In this document: piece by piece, positions 1 through 9,045 of the stretch
How positions within the stretch are numbered: the first letter of the stretch is position 1
Layout: each line of letters begins with the position of its first letter
Source of the DNA: Coriobacteriaceae bacterium
GTDB taxonomy: Bacteria > Actinomycetota > Coriobacteriia > Coriobacteriales > Eggerthellaceae
NCBI GenBank assembly: GCA_015062685.1
Contig: SUUE01000001.1
Coordinates: 209,704 to 273,703 of the forward strand
Length of the DNA: 64,000 nucleotides
Reading direction: 5' to 3'
The notes under the pieces: model-generated
Databases searched by the model: none
What the model was told of the DNA's origin: nothing
The model's input: the letters and a program-made list of their open reading frames with translations, nothing else
Position numbers and translations under genes: made by a program

Positions 1-290
1 GGCCCGTCGGGCTGCTTGGGGCCTTCCGCGCCCCAGCCCTCGATGCCGCCGGCGAGGCTGCCGTCTATCTGCTTCTCGAGCGCGACCTTGGCGCCCAGCT
101 TCTGGACGGCGCCGATGGACGCCCTGACGTCGCTCGAATCGAGCACGCCCTCCAGCCGCGAGGTGCCCTCGGCCATGGCGGAAAACAGGATCGCGCGGTG
201 CGAAATCGATTTATCACCCGGCACCGAGCATGTGCCGTCGAGCGGACCGTGCAGCGGTTCAATTACTTTTGGTTTGCGTTCGTCAGACAT
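1..290 (-). CDS. aroA: 3-phosphoshikimate 1-carboxyvinyltransferase (EPSP synthase), N-terminal part, truncated by window edge
   Basis: Reverse-strand translation from ATG at 290: MSDERKPKVIEPLHGPLDGTCSVPGDKSISHRAILFSAMAEGTSRLEGVLDSSD..., with the AroA PGDKSISHRA motif. Confidence 0.85.
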   Translation of the reverse strand, partial: MSDERKPKVIEPLHGPLDGTCSVPGDKSISHRAILFSAMAEGTSRLEGVLDSSDVRASIGAVQKLGAKVALEKQIDGSLAGGIEGWGAEGPKQPDG

Positions 291-453
291 GGTTAGCTCC
301 TTTGCGCTCGAGCGAGCTCTTCGCGAAGGCCGCACCCTTGCGGATTCGCGCTTCGCTTACTGGCATTCTATCATCTTGCACGCGCTTCGCACGCGTCTAC
401 ACGAGCGCGTCAGACGACATGCCGAAAGCGTTACATTACATGCGGTTGGAAGG

Positions 454-2304
454 CTATTCCGCGAGCTTGTTGACGCGGCGGTCGTACGTGAGGATGCCGT
501 TCGTCTCCTCTTCGATATCGCTCACTTGAGTATAAACGTATCCCGCCAGCCCCTTGGGCTCGAGTGCGTCCATCTCGGCAAGCGAGCCGAGCACGGCCGC
601 GCGCCATTCGTCGCGGTCGTCGAAGGGCTCGTAGCCGTACGCCTCGTCGAGCGAGCTGTGGCCGTCCACTCGGTGCGTGAAGCCGCCGAATTCCGAGGTG
701 AAGAACGCGCGCCGCGCGCCGCCATCGCGCCACACGCGATGGTCGCGGAAGTAGTTGTGCACGCTCTGGAAGTCTCCTGCGCCCTGATCGTACCAGCCGC
801 TCACGGCGTCGACGAGGCGCTTGGGGTCAAGCTGGCACACGAGGCTGCACGCCGCGCGCGACCGGAACTGCCCCCAGCCCTCGTTGAAGAGCGACCAGCC
901 GATGATGCACGGGTGGTTGCCGAGGCCCGTCACGGTATCGCGGCACGTCGCGAGCCACTCCTCGCGGTAGGCCTCGCTGGCCGCGCCGAGATTTTCCCAA
1001 TGGGCGGGCACGTCGTCGCGGTAGTGGCGCCAGCTGAACCTGAAGAGCGTGGGCTTGTAGCTCCAATGCCACGTGTTGATCTCGTGGCCGCCGCCGCTCA
1101 CCATGTCCTGCAGCACGAGCATGCCCATGCGGTCGCAATGGTAGTACCAGCGCTCGGCCTCCACCTTGATGTGCTTGCGCATGAGGTTGAAGCCGGCCTC
1201 GTGCATGGCGCGGATGTCGAACGCGAGCGCCTCGTCGGCGGGCGCCGTCATGAGGCCGTCCGGCCAGTACGCCTGGTCGAGGATGCCCTTTATGAACAGG
1301 GGCTTGCCGTTGAGGAAGACGCGCTTGCGCCCTGCAGGGCCCTCGCGCATCTCCACCTTCCTGAACCCGCAGTAGCTTTCAACACGGTCGTTGCCGTAGA
1401 CGATGCGCAGCCCGTAGAGGTGCGGGGCCTCGGGGCACCAGAGCTTCGCGTCAGGCACGTGCAGCGCCACCGCGCACGTGGCATCGGCCTCGCACGATGC
1501 GGTGGCCAGGGGTTCGCCCCGGGTGTCGAGGCCGTCGAAGATGGACACCTCGACGCTGCCCGGCGCCCCACTGGCGCCGCTCAAGCGCAAGCCGACGGCC
1601 ACGATGCCGGTGTCGGGGTCTGGGTCGATGACGGCCGACTCCACGCGCGCCTGCGGAACGCTTTCCACCCACACCGTCTGCCAGATGCCGCTCTGGGCCG
1701 TGTACCAGATGTCTCCGCGATCGAGCCGCTGCTTGCCGCGCAGGTGCGCGCCGTATTCGCTCGGGTCAGCCACGCATACGAGCAGCTCGTTTTCGCCCTC
1801 ATGCACATGGCCGGTCACGTCGATGCCGAACGGCGTGTAGCCGCCCACGTGCGTGGCCACGACTTCGCCGTTCACGCGCACCGCGCACGCGTAGTCGACC
1901 GCCTGGAAGTGGAGCAGCGTGCACTCCCCCGCCTCGCCGGCCGAGAGTTCAAACGTCGTGCGGTACCACAGCAGGCTGCCCGGCTTGAGCTGGCGCCCCA
2001 CGCCGGAGAGCGGCGCCTCGGGCGAGAACGGCACGATGATGGGCGTGTCGATATGCTCGGGAGCGCTCGCTTCGGACGTGACCACGACCAGGTCGGCGCC
2101 CTCCTCGTAGGCGCCTTCCACGAACGCGCAGCTCCACTCGCCGTTCAGGACGCGGAAGGACTCGCGCGCGAACTGTGGCGTCGGGTGCTCCTCGAGCACG
2201 TGAGCCGGGTCGAGCGCCTCGCCCCACGGCGTGTAGAGCACGGCGAGCTCCGACTCCTTGTGCTCCTTCGGCTTCGCGCCGAGAACCTTCTTCAAGTGAA
2301 GCAT
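454..2304 (-). CDS. Glycoside hydrolase family 2 protein
   Basis: 616 aa ORF with GH2 jelly-roll/Ig/TIM-barrel style motifs (FNLMRKHIKVEAERWYYHCDRMGMLVLQDM, LFNEGWGQF acid/base, FFTSEFGGF nucleophile). Confidence 0.9.
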   Translation of the reverse strand: MLHLKKVLGAKPKEHKESELAVLYTPWGEALDPAHVLEEHPTPQFARESFRVLNGEWSCAFVEGAYEEGADLVVVTSEASAPEHIDTPIIVPFSPEAPLSGVGRQLKPGSLLWYRTTFELSAGEAGECTLLHFQAVDYACAVRVNGEVVATHVGGYTPFGIDVTGHVHEGENELLVCVADPSEYGAHLRGKQRLDRGDIWYTAQSGIWQTVWVESVPQARVESAVIDPDPDTGIVAVGLRLSGASGAPGSVEVSIFDGLDTRGEPLATASCEADATCAVALHVPDAKLWCPEAPHLYGLRIVYGNDRVESYCGFRKVEMREGPAGRKRVFLNGKPLFIKGILDQAYWPDGLMTAPADEALAFDIRAMHEAGFNLMRKHIKVEAERWYYHCDRMGMLVLQDMVSGGGHEINTWHWSYKPTLFRFSWRHYRDDVPAHWENLGAASEAYREEWLATCRDTVTGLGNHPCIIGWSLFNEGWGQFRSRAACSLVCQLDPKRLVDAVSGWYDQGAGDFQSVHNYFRDHRVWRDGGARRAFFTSEFGGFTHRVDGHSSLDEAYGYEPFDDRDEWRAAVLGSLAEMDALEPKGLAGYVYTQVSDIEEETNGILTYDRRVNKLAE

Positions 2305-2364
2305 GCGATCTCCTCGTCAGTCGATGCCTATTCGCCCGAAGGACGCGCGGAGCGCGCCCCTACA

Positions 2365-2468
2365 TGAGACACGGGGGTCAGGGCCCTTTGTCTCATTGCA
2401 AAACCATTGCGAGCGAAGCGCGGTGGCGCGTCCTCAATGAGACAAAGGGCCCTGACCCCCGTGTCTCA
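2365..2468. repeat. Dispersed inverted-repeat element (copy 1), ~32-bp perfect TIRs GAGACACGGGGGTCAGGGCCCTTTGTCTCATT
   Basis: Direct inspection; second copy at 38087-38191 with identical arms and a diverged loop. Confidence 0.92.
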
Positions 2469-2504
2469 CCCCGTCGTAGAGCGCGCCCACAGATACGGGA
2501 AGCC

Positions 2505-3122
2505 CTAGCGCACGAAGCTCGTCATCTGCATGGGCTCGCGCTCGGGCACGCCGAAGTGCTCCTTGCCCAGCGCGATGCTCTTCATGAGGAACGCCATGTT
2601 GCGCGCGAGGGTGCGCATCTGCTGGATGCCCTCCTCGTCCTGCGATGCCTCGCCCGGAAGCCTGCCGTGCACGCCGTTCCAGTACTGGCCCGACGCGATG
2701 GGCATGCCCGAGATGCCGAAGTACTTGTTCAGCTCGTCCCACGTGGCGGTGAGGCCGCCCCGGCGCGCGCACGCCACCGCGGCGCCCACCTTCATGGTCT
2801 TGTCGAAGCTCGAGCTGTAGAACAGCCTGTCGAGCAGGCTCACGAGCGTGCCGTTTGCAGACGCGTAGTAGACGGGCGATGCGAGCACGAGGCCGTCGGC
2901 CTGCTCGAACTTGGCCGCCACCTCGTTGACGATGTCGTCGTAGACACACTTGCCGAGTTTCGAGCACCCGCCGCATGCCACGCACCCGCGGATTACCTCC
3001 TTGCCCACGTTCACGACCTCGGTCTCGATGCCCTCCGCATCGAAGACGCGGATCATCTCGTCGAGCGCCACCTGCGTGTTGCTCTCCTTGCGCGGGCTCG
3101 CGTTGATCATGAGAACCTTCAT
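2505..3122 (-). CDS. Flavodoxin family protein / NADPH-dependent FMN reductase-like
   Basis: MKVLMINASPRKESNTQVALDEM... flavodoxin-fold start; CGGCSKLGKC; ASPVYYASANGTLVSLLDRLFY. Confidence 0.85.
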   Translation of the reverse strand: MKVLMINASPRKESNTQVALDEMIRVFDAEGIETEVVNVGKEVIRGCVACGGCSKLGKCVYDDIVNEVAAKFEQADGLVLASPVYYASANGTLVSLLDRLFYSSSFDKTMKVGAAVACARRGGLTATWDELNKYFGISGMPIASGQYWNGVHGRLPGEASQDEEGIQQMRTLARNMAFLMKSIALGKEHFGVPEREPMQMTSFVR

Positions 3123-3237
3123 GGTTTTCTCCATCCCACCGTGGTTTACCTCTCGCGAGTATTGTAATCGCACAGCAGGAATCGAGCTCGCGGCGGGGCG
3201 TTCCTGTAACCCAATGTTCGCGGGATCGCGAGGGAGG

Positions 3238-3996
3238 CTACTGGAGGGAATCCACTTCCCGCTTCGTGAGCTCGCGCCATTTGCCTGAGGGCAGGCTGCC
3301 GAGCTCGAGCGGGCCGAACGAGGCGCGGTGCAGCTTGCGAACCTTGCGACCCACGGCCTCGAACATGCGCTTCACTTGGTGGTAGCGCCCCTCGTGGATC
3401 GTGATGCGCACCACGCGGCGCGCTTCGTCGTCGAACTCCACCACGGCGGGCTGCGTGGGGCCGTCGTCCAGCTCGACGCCCTGGCGCAGCGCGTCGGCCT
3501 GGCGCTTGCCCAGCGGCGCGTCGAGCGTGGCGATGTAGGTCTTGCTCACGTGCTTGCTCGGGTGCAGCAGGGCGTTTCCGAGGTTGCCGTCCGTCGAGAA
3601 AAGGAGCAGCCCCGTCGTATCCGCGTCCAGCCTGCCGATCGGGTAGAGGCCGGGGAATTCGCGCGTGGGCACGAGGTCCGCGACGATCGGCCTGTCGGAC
3701 TGGGCCTTCATGGTGGTTATGACGCCGGCGGGCTTGTTGAGCATGATGGTGACGGGGCCGTCGGAAAGCTTCACTTCCGCGCCGTCAACCGTCACGACGT
3801 CTACGAGCGGGTCCACCTTCGAGCCAAGTTCCGTCACGACCTCGCCGTTCACGCGCACGCGGCCGGCGGTCATGAGGTTCTCAGACGCGCGCCTCGAGGC
3901 CACGCCCGCGCGCGCGAGGAACTTCTGGAGGCGCATCGGCACGATGCGGCCGCCGCGGCCGTCCTCGGGCCTGTCCTCGTAGCGGGTGCCCTCCAT
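3238..3996 (-). CDS. rluB: 23S rRNA pseudouridine synthase, RluB/RsuA family
   Basis: S4-domain start MRLQKFLARAGVASRRASENL; catalytic YPIGRLDADTTGLLL. Confidence 0.9.
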   Translation of the reverse strand: MEGTRYEDRPEDGRGGRIVPMRLQKFLARAGVASRRASENLMTAGRVRVNGEVVTELGSKVDPLVDVVTVDGAEVKLSDGPVTIMLNKPAGVITTMKAQSDRPIVADLVPTREFPGLYPIGRLDADTTGLLLFSTDGNLGNALLHPSKHVSKTYIATLDAPLGKRQADALRQGVELDDGPTQPAVVEFDDEARRVVRITIHEGRYHQVKRMFEAVGRKVRKLHRASFGPLELGSLPSGKWRELTKREVDSLQ

Positions 3997-3999
3997 TGG

Positions 4000-4731
4000 C
4001 TACTCGTCGTCCATGTTGAACGTGAGCGAGTCGAAATCGACCTTCTCGACCACCCCGAAGAGCGCTGCCTGCGCATCGGTGGCCATCTGCTCGGGGCTCG
4101 GCATGGCGTTCTCTGCGGGCAGCAGCTCGGTCTGCGCAGGCGCGCCCAGGCGCTCGCGGATGAGCTGTGCCGTCTTCTCGTCGGGCGCGAACTCCTCCAG
4201 GTTGGGCAGGTCGGCGATAGAGCTCAGGCCGTACTTCTCGAGGAACGTCGCGGTGGTCGCGTAGAGCGTGGGGTTGCCCGGCGCGTCTGCCGTGCCCGCC
4301 TCGCGCACGTAGCCGCGCTCGACGAGCGTGCCGATGGGGCCGTCGGACGTGACACCGCGGATGGCCGACACCTGCGAGCGCGTGACCGGCTGCGAGTAGG
4401 CGATGATAGCGAGCGTCTCGAGCGCCGCGCTCGAGAGCCGCCTCGTGTCCCACGACAGCACGTACTTCTCAACGAGCTCGTGGTAGGCGGGGTGCGTGTA
4501 GAGCCGCCAGCCGCCCGCGACCTGGCGCAGCTGGATGCCGCGCCCGCCCTCGTCGAGCTGGCGCTTCAGCTCGTTCAGGGCGAGCTCGATCTCCTCGACG
4601 TTCTCCTCGAAGAGCTTGGCGAGCGTCACGGCGCTCACCGGCTCGTCGCTCACGAACAGCAGCGATTCAATCGCCGCCGGCAATTCCTCGAGCGTCATTT
4701 CCTCAAGCATCAAGCGCCTCCAATTCGGCAT
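4000..4731 (-). CDS. scpB: Segregation and condensation protein B
   Basis: ETLAIIAYSQPVTRSQVSAIRGV motif; adjacent to scpA. Confidence 0.92.
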   Translation of the reverse strand: MPNWRRLMLEEMTLEELPAAIESLLFVSDEPVSAVTLAKLFEENVEEIELALNELKRQLDEGGRGIQLRQVAGGWRLYTHPAYHELVEKYVLSWDTRRLSSAALETLAIIAYSQPVTRSQVSAIRGVTSDGPIGTLVERGYVREAGTADAPGNPTLYATTATFLEKYGLSSIADLPNLEEFAPDEKTAQLIRERLGAPAQTELLPAENAMPSPEQMATDAQAALFGVVEKVDFDSLTFNMDDE

Positions 4732-5572
4732 CGCCGTCTACGTTTGACTCGGTATCTTCTGCCCCGGCCGCCTGGGCGCCCTGCCCCGCGCCAATCAGGC
4801 CGTCGTCCTCGTTGTCGTCGAACACGAGGTCGCCTGAGCCCTCGATGTACGATATGTCAATATCGCCGAAGGCGTGGTCCTGCACGATGTTGACCATCGA
4901 GCGCTTATAGAGCTCGAGCACGGCCAAGAACGTGACGACCACGATGGGCGTGGGCGTGTCGCCGCCCACGAGCTCGGAGAAGCGCACGCGCTTCTTGTTC
5001 TTGATGCGCGTGTGGAGCGCGCGCACGTGGATCTCCACGGGAATGGGCTTGGCGGCGATGTGGTCCGATTCGAGCAGCGCCACCTCGCGGCGCGCGTAGG
5101 CGCCCGCCGCCATGAATGCGATGGACTCGAGCGGCACGTCGCGCAGGAAGTCGGGCATGGCCTTCAGGAACTCCTGGTCGGGGCCGAACACGCGCGGGTG
5201 GAGCCTCATCTGCGCCTGCTCGCGGCCTTCGAGCATGGCGGCCGCGCTCTTGAACTTCTTGTATTCGAGCAGCCTGGCCACGAGCAGGTCGCGCGCCTCG
5301 GTCGGCCCGAGCTCGACGAGCTCCTCCGTGGTTTCGTCGCGCTCGCGCGGCACGAGGCTCGCCGCCTTGATCTCGAGCAGCGTGGACGCCACGAGCAGGA
5401 AGTCGCTCGCTACGTCGAGGTCGACCACGCTCATCTTGGATATCTCGGCCAGGTACTGGTCGGCGATCTCGGCGATGTTGATAGACCCGATGTCCACCCT
5501 CTGGCGGCTCACCAGGTAGAGGAGGATGTCGAACGGCCCCTCGAAGTTGTCTGTGCGCACCCTATACGACAT
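4703..5572 (-). CDS. scpA: Segregation and condensation protein A
   Basis: YRVRTDNFEGPFDILLYLVSRQRVDIGSINIAEIADQYL motif; overlaps scpB by 29 bp. Confidence 0.92.
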   Translation of the reverse strand: MSYRVRTDNFEGPFDILLYLVSRQRVDIGSINIAEIADQYLAEISKMSVVDLDVASDFLLVASTLLEIKAASLVPRERDETTEELVELGPTEARDLLVARLLEYKKFKSAAAMLEGREQAQMRLHPRVFGPDQEFLKAMPDFLRDVPLESIAFMAAGAYARREVALLESDHIAAKPIPVEIHVRALHTRIKNKKRVRFSELVGGDTPTPIVVVTFLAVLELYKRSMVNIVQDHAFGDIDISYIEGSGDLVFDDNEDDGLIGAGQGAQAAGAEDTESNVDGDAELEALDA

Positions 5573-5587
5573 TCACGCCCCGCGAAC

Positions 5588-6271
5588 CTAGTACACCGGG
5601 AATATGACGTTGAACAGGTTGAGCGCCGTCGCGTTCAGGTAGAGCCCGATCGGGTCGACATGCAGGAACTGCGGCACCGCGATCACCAGCACCAGGAAGA
5701 TCGGCAGCGCGTACTGCTGGATCTTGTAGTAGGTGGGCAGGTACTTCGTAGGGCAGAAGAACGCGAAGATGGACGAGCCGTCGAGCGGCGGGATGGGCAG
5801 CAGGTTGAAGAACATGAGGAACAGGTTGATCTGCACGTAGTACGGCAGAAAGTAGGCGAACACGTAGAGCAGCAGCTCGTTGTTCATGGCGAGCTGGTAG
5901 ACCGGCAGCGTCATGGAGCACACCCATGCGATGCCCGCGCCCACGAGCGCCTGCAGCAAGTTCGCGGCGGGGCCCGCCAGACCCACGATGAGGTCGCCCT
6001 TGCGGGGGTCCTTGAAGTAGCGCGGGTTGTAGGGCACCGGCTTTGCGTAGCCGAACACAGGCATGTGCATGGCCATGAGCATGACAGGCAGCAGCACCGT
6101 ACCGAACGGGTCGATGTGCTTGATGGGGTTGAACGACAGGCGCCCCTGCCCCTTCGCGGTGGGGTCGCCCAGCTTGTAGGCGGCGAAGGCGTGGCCCATC
6201 TCGTGTAGGACGATGGCCGGCACGAACGCGATGATCGAGCATATGATGTATGGCAGGTAATCTGATGTCAT
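5588..6271 (-). CDS. Site-2 protease family (M50) membrane metalloprotease
   Basis: VLHEMGHAFAAYKLGDPTAKGQGRLSFNPIKHIDPFG; NLLPIPPLDGSSIF. Confidence 0.92.
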   Translation of the reverse strand: MTSDYLPYIICSIIAFVPAIVLHEMGHAFAAYKLGDPTAKGQGRLSFNPIKHIDPFGTVLLPVMLMAMHMPVFGYAKPVPYNPRYFKDPRKGDLIVGLAGPAANLLQALVGAGIAWVCSMTLPVYQLAMNNELLLYVFAYFLPYYVQINLFLMFFNLLPIPPLDGSSIFAFFCPTKYLPTYYKIQQYALPIFLVLVIAVPQFLHVDPIGLYLNATALNLFNVIFPVY

Positions 6272-6435
6272 GCGCCCATGATACCCGTTAGCGCCCCGCC
6301 CTGGCGGAACGCCTCAAGTTCTCCGTAGGTTAACTCATCTCGATTCTCGCCGAACATGGCGCTCTCGCGGGTTACTATTACCCTATCTATAAACGATTCT
6401 GCAATTGCAGGCGCATAAACGAAGGAGTGGTTCAC

Positions 6436-6918
6436 ATGGCTCGTTACGCTAAGATCCTCGCCGCCCTCGACGGCAGTGCCTCCCAGGAAGCCGTTATCCG
6501 CAGGGCGTTCTCGATCGCTCACGACAACAACGCGGAAGTGCTGCTCGCGCACGTCATCGACTCGACCCTCTTCGAGACCGGCGGCGTAACCGGCGACGAC
6601 ATCGCGCAGGCGAACAAGGAGTCCATCGAGAAGGACCTCGCCCGCTACCTCAACCGCGCCAACAGCGATCCGCACATCACCTCCGTTGACATCGTCGTGA
6701 AGGCGGGCAACATCGCCGAGACCCTCGTCAACGACATCGCGAAGCCCTTCGGCCCCGACCTGGTAATCTGCGGCGTGCGCGGCCTCTCGAGCATCAAATA
6801 CGCGTTCGTCGGCAGCGTGTCCACCTACCTCGTGCGCAACGTGGACTGCGACGTGCTGGTTGTGCGCCCCGAATCCATCGAGGACGTGGACTACGCCGAA
6901 TACGAGGACTACGAGTAA
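6436..6918 (+). CDS. Universal stress protein
   Basis: MARYAKILAALDGSASQEAVIRRA...GPDLVICGVRG...DVLVVRP; RBS GAAGGAG upstream. Confidence 0.9.
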   Translation: MARYAKILAALDGSASQEAVIRRAFSIAHDNNAEVLLAHVIDSTLFETGGVTGDDIAQANKESIEKDLARYLNRANSDPHITSVDIVVKAGNIAETLVNDIAKPFGPDLVICGVRGLSSIKYAFVGSVSTYLVRNVDCDVLVVRPESIEDVDYAEYEDYE

Positions 6919-7022
6919 GCGCTTCTTGCGGGGGCTCGCGCAACGCCGCCCCCGCACGTTCCACCCGGTCTAGTCTCGTCGCCGTTTCGCATTAAACGAT
7001 GGCGAAGAAGGAGGCGATTGAC

Positions 7023-7619
7023 ATGAACGGCCTTTTCGCGGAAACCCTGAGGAAGCTCAGGACCGACAGCGGGCTCACGCAGAGGGAGCTCGCGGCGCGC
7101 ATGTACGTCACCCGCCCGACCGTCGCCCGATGGGAGAGCAACAGCCGCCTCCCCGACGCGGCGATGCTGTCGCGGCTCGCCCGATGCTTGGGCGTCGACA
7201 TCGGAACGCTGCTTTCCGCCGCGGCCGAAAGCGACGAAGCCCCCAATGTCATCATGGTCGACGACAGGAAGGTCGTCCTCGCGGGTGGATTGCCCGTTCT
7301 CGAGGATGTCATGCCCAACGCCACGGTCGTGGGCTTCACGCGGCCGACGGAGGCGATCGAATACGCGAAGGGCAACCGCGTGGCCCTGGCGTTCCTGGAC
7401 ATAGAGCTGGGCAACACGAGCGGCTTCGACCTATGCCGCACGCTGCTCGACGTGAACCCTCGCACGAACATCGTGTTCCTGACCGCATATGCCGAATACT
7501 CCCTAGATGCGTGGAGCACCGGAGCGAGCGGTTTCATGGTAAAGCCGATCACGGCCGAGGGCGTTCGCGAGCAGCTCGCCCGTCTGCGCTTCCCGCTCTC
7601 GACAGGAAGCTCGACCTAA
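7023..7619 (+). CDS. XRE-type HTH + response-regulator receiver (REC) fusion protein
   Basis: N-terminal XRE HTH (LRKLRTDSGLTQRELAARMYVTRPTVARWESNSRLPD), then REC-like domain (IMVDD..., LAFLDIELG, FLTAYAEY, MVKPI). RBS AAGGAGG supports ATG at 7023 (ORF track starts at 6999). Confidence 0.85.
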   Translation: MNGLFAETLRKLRTDSGLTQRELAARMYVTRPTVARWESNSRLPDAAMLSRLARCLGVDIGTLLSAAAESDEAPNVIMVDDRKVVLAGGLPVLEDVMPNATVVGFTRPTEAIEYAKGNRVALAFLDIELGNTSGFDLCRTLLDVNPRTNIVFLTAYAEYSLDAWSTGASGFMVKPITAEGVREQLARLRFPLSTGSST

Positions 7620-8890
7620 TGATCGGCCTCGAAGACATCATCTACATCTTCGTTTGCGGGGCAATGCTGACGGTCTCGGCGCTTGGCCTCGAATCGGCCG
7701 TTACCACGCCCAGCCTGAGCCGTTGGGAAAAGCGCTTCTTCAGCGCCTTCTTCTCCGCCCTCGCGCTCTGCTCCGCCTCCTTCTTCCTGGAATTAGTCGC
7801 CTTCATGCAACCGGAATTGGCGGTCCTGCGACTGATGGCCTACTTCATCCAATCGCTCTGCGGCAGCGTCGCGTTCCCCGTGCTCGCGGTGCACCTGCTC
7901 CATTGCTGCGGCGAAGACTGGAGACGCGGCACTTTGACCCGCATCGTGTTCGCGCTATGGGCCGTCTTCATCGCCATGCTCGTGGCGGCACAGTTCTCCA
8001 ACGCCTTTTGGGAATTCGGCGCGGACGGTCAAGTTACCTTCGGGCCCGCTTACAACCTGCTCGTCGCGCCCTTCCTCGCAATGCAGCTCGTCACGCTGGC
8101 GGGAGCCTTACGCAGGCGCGCCAAGCTGCCCCGATGGCGCTACCGCGCTATCCTGGTCTGCTTGGTGCCCGTCACGATCGCCGTCGTCATCCACATGTTC
8201 ATCGCGCCCGCCTTGACGCTCATCGACTTCACCCTGACGCTTTCCGTCTATTCGGCGTACCGCTCCATCGTTTCCGATGCGATAGAGCAGAGTCTGCGCC
8301 AGCAAAGGCAAATAGCGAACCAGAGCGCCAGCATAGCGGTGCTGCAGATGCGCCCGCACTTCATATACAACACCATGACGACCGTCTACTACCTGTGCGA
8401 CCAAAACCCGGAGCTCGCCAAGCAGGTGACGATGGACTTCACCACCTACCTGCGCAAGAACCTCGCCGCCATAGCCGGCGATGACGCCATACCCTTCTCC
8501 GACGAGCTCGAGCACGCACGCGCTTACCTGGCCGTCGAGCAGGCGCAGTTCGAGGACGAGCTGCTCGTCAGCTACGACATGCCGCACACGCGGTTCCGCG
8601 TGCCGCCGCTGACGCTTCAGCCCCTTGTCGAGAACGCCGTCAAGCACGGCATGGACCCTGACGCCGGGCCGCTGCATATCTGGATACAGACCAGGAAGAC
8701 GAGCTCTGGCAGCGAAATCGTAGTTGAAGACGACGGGCCCGGGTTCGACCCTGCCATTGCCGACGACCCCCACACCACCCTGGCCAACATCAAAGAGCGG
8801 TTGCGCCTGATGTGCGACGGACGCATGAGCATCACGCCCCGCGAGGGCGGCGGCGCCAGCGTGCTCGTGACGATCCCGCACCAAGAGTAG
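7619..8890 (+). CDS. Sensor histidine kinase, LytS/YesM-like (His_kinase + HATPase_c)
   Basis: ATG overlaps upstream stop (taATG). Membrane segments, then MRPHFIYNTMTTVYYLC..., LQPLVENAVKHGM, VEDDGPGFDP. Confidence 0.9.
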   Translation: MIGLEDIIYIFVCGAMLTVSALGLESAVTTPSLSRWEKRFFSAFFSALALCSASFFLELVAFMQPELAVLRLMAYFIQSLCGSVAFPVLAVHLLHCCGEDWRRGTLTRIVFALWAVFIAMLVAAQFSNAFWEFGADGQVTFGPAYNLLVAPFLAMQLVTLAGALRRRAKLPRWRYRAILVCLVPVTIAVVIHMFIAPALTLIDFTLTLSVYSAYRSIVSDAIEQSLRQQRQIANQSASIAVLQMRPHFIYNTMTTVYYLCDQNPELAKQVTMDFTTYLRKNLAAIAGDDAIPFSDELEHARAYLAVEQAQFEDELLVSYDMPHTRFRVPPLTLQPLVENAVKHGMDPDAGPLHIWIQTRKTSSGSEIVVEDDGPGFDPAIADDPHTTLANIKERLRLMCDGRMSITPREGGGASVLVTIPHQE

Positions 8891-8916
8891 CGGCGCGCGA
8901 AACGGGCAGAGAGAAG

Positions 8917-8948
8917 GGGGCGTTCCAAAACGTCACCCCTTTGTTTTA
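8917..8948 (+). terminator. Putative rho-independent terminator after the histidine kinase
   Basis: AAGGGGGCGTTccaaAACGTCACCCCTTTGTTTT stem-loop with T-rich tail. Confidence 0.55.
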
Positions 8949-9045
8949 CAGGCAATTGAATCTCTTCGGTATCATTAGAACGTCAGCACCTGACGTGTAG
9001 TTGCTACCTAGCACATGAACCGCCATACGAAGATGTAGGGTTGCC

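Noticed and set aside
16-2367. 783-aa plus-strand ORF opposite the GH2 gene, and similar long antisense ORFs (e.g. 3328-4893, 11335-13824, 34402-36867, 39910-42504)
   Set aside because: Shadow ORFs expected from high GC. Composition is His/Arg/Ala/Val-rich nonsense, and each mirrors a clearly real minus-strand gene.
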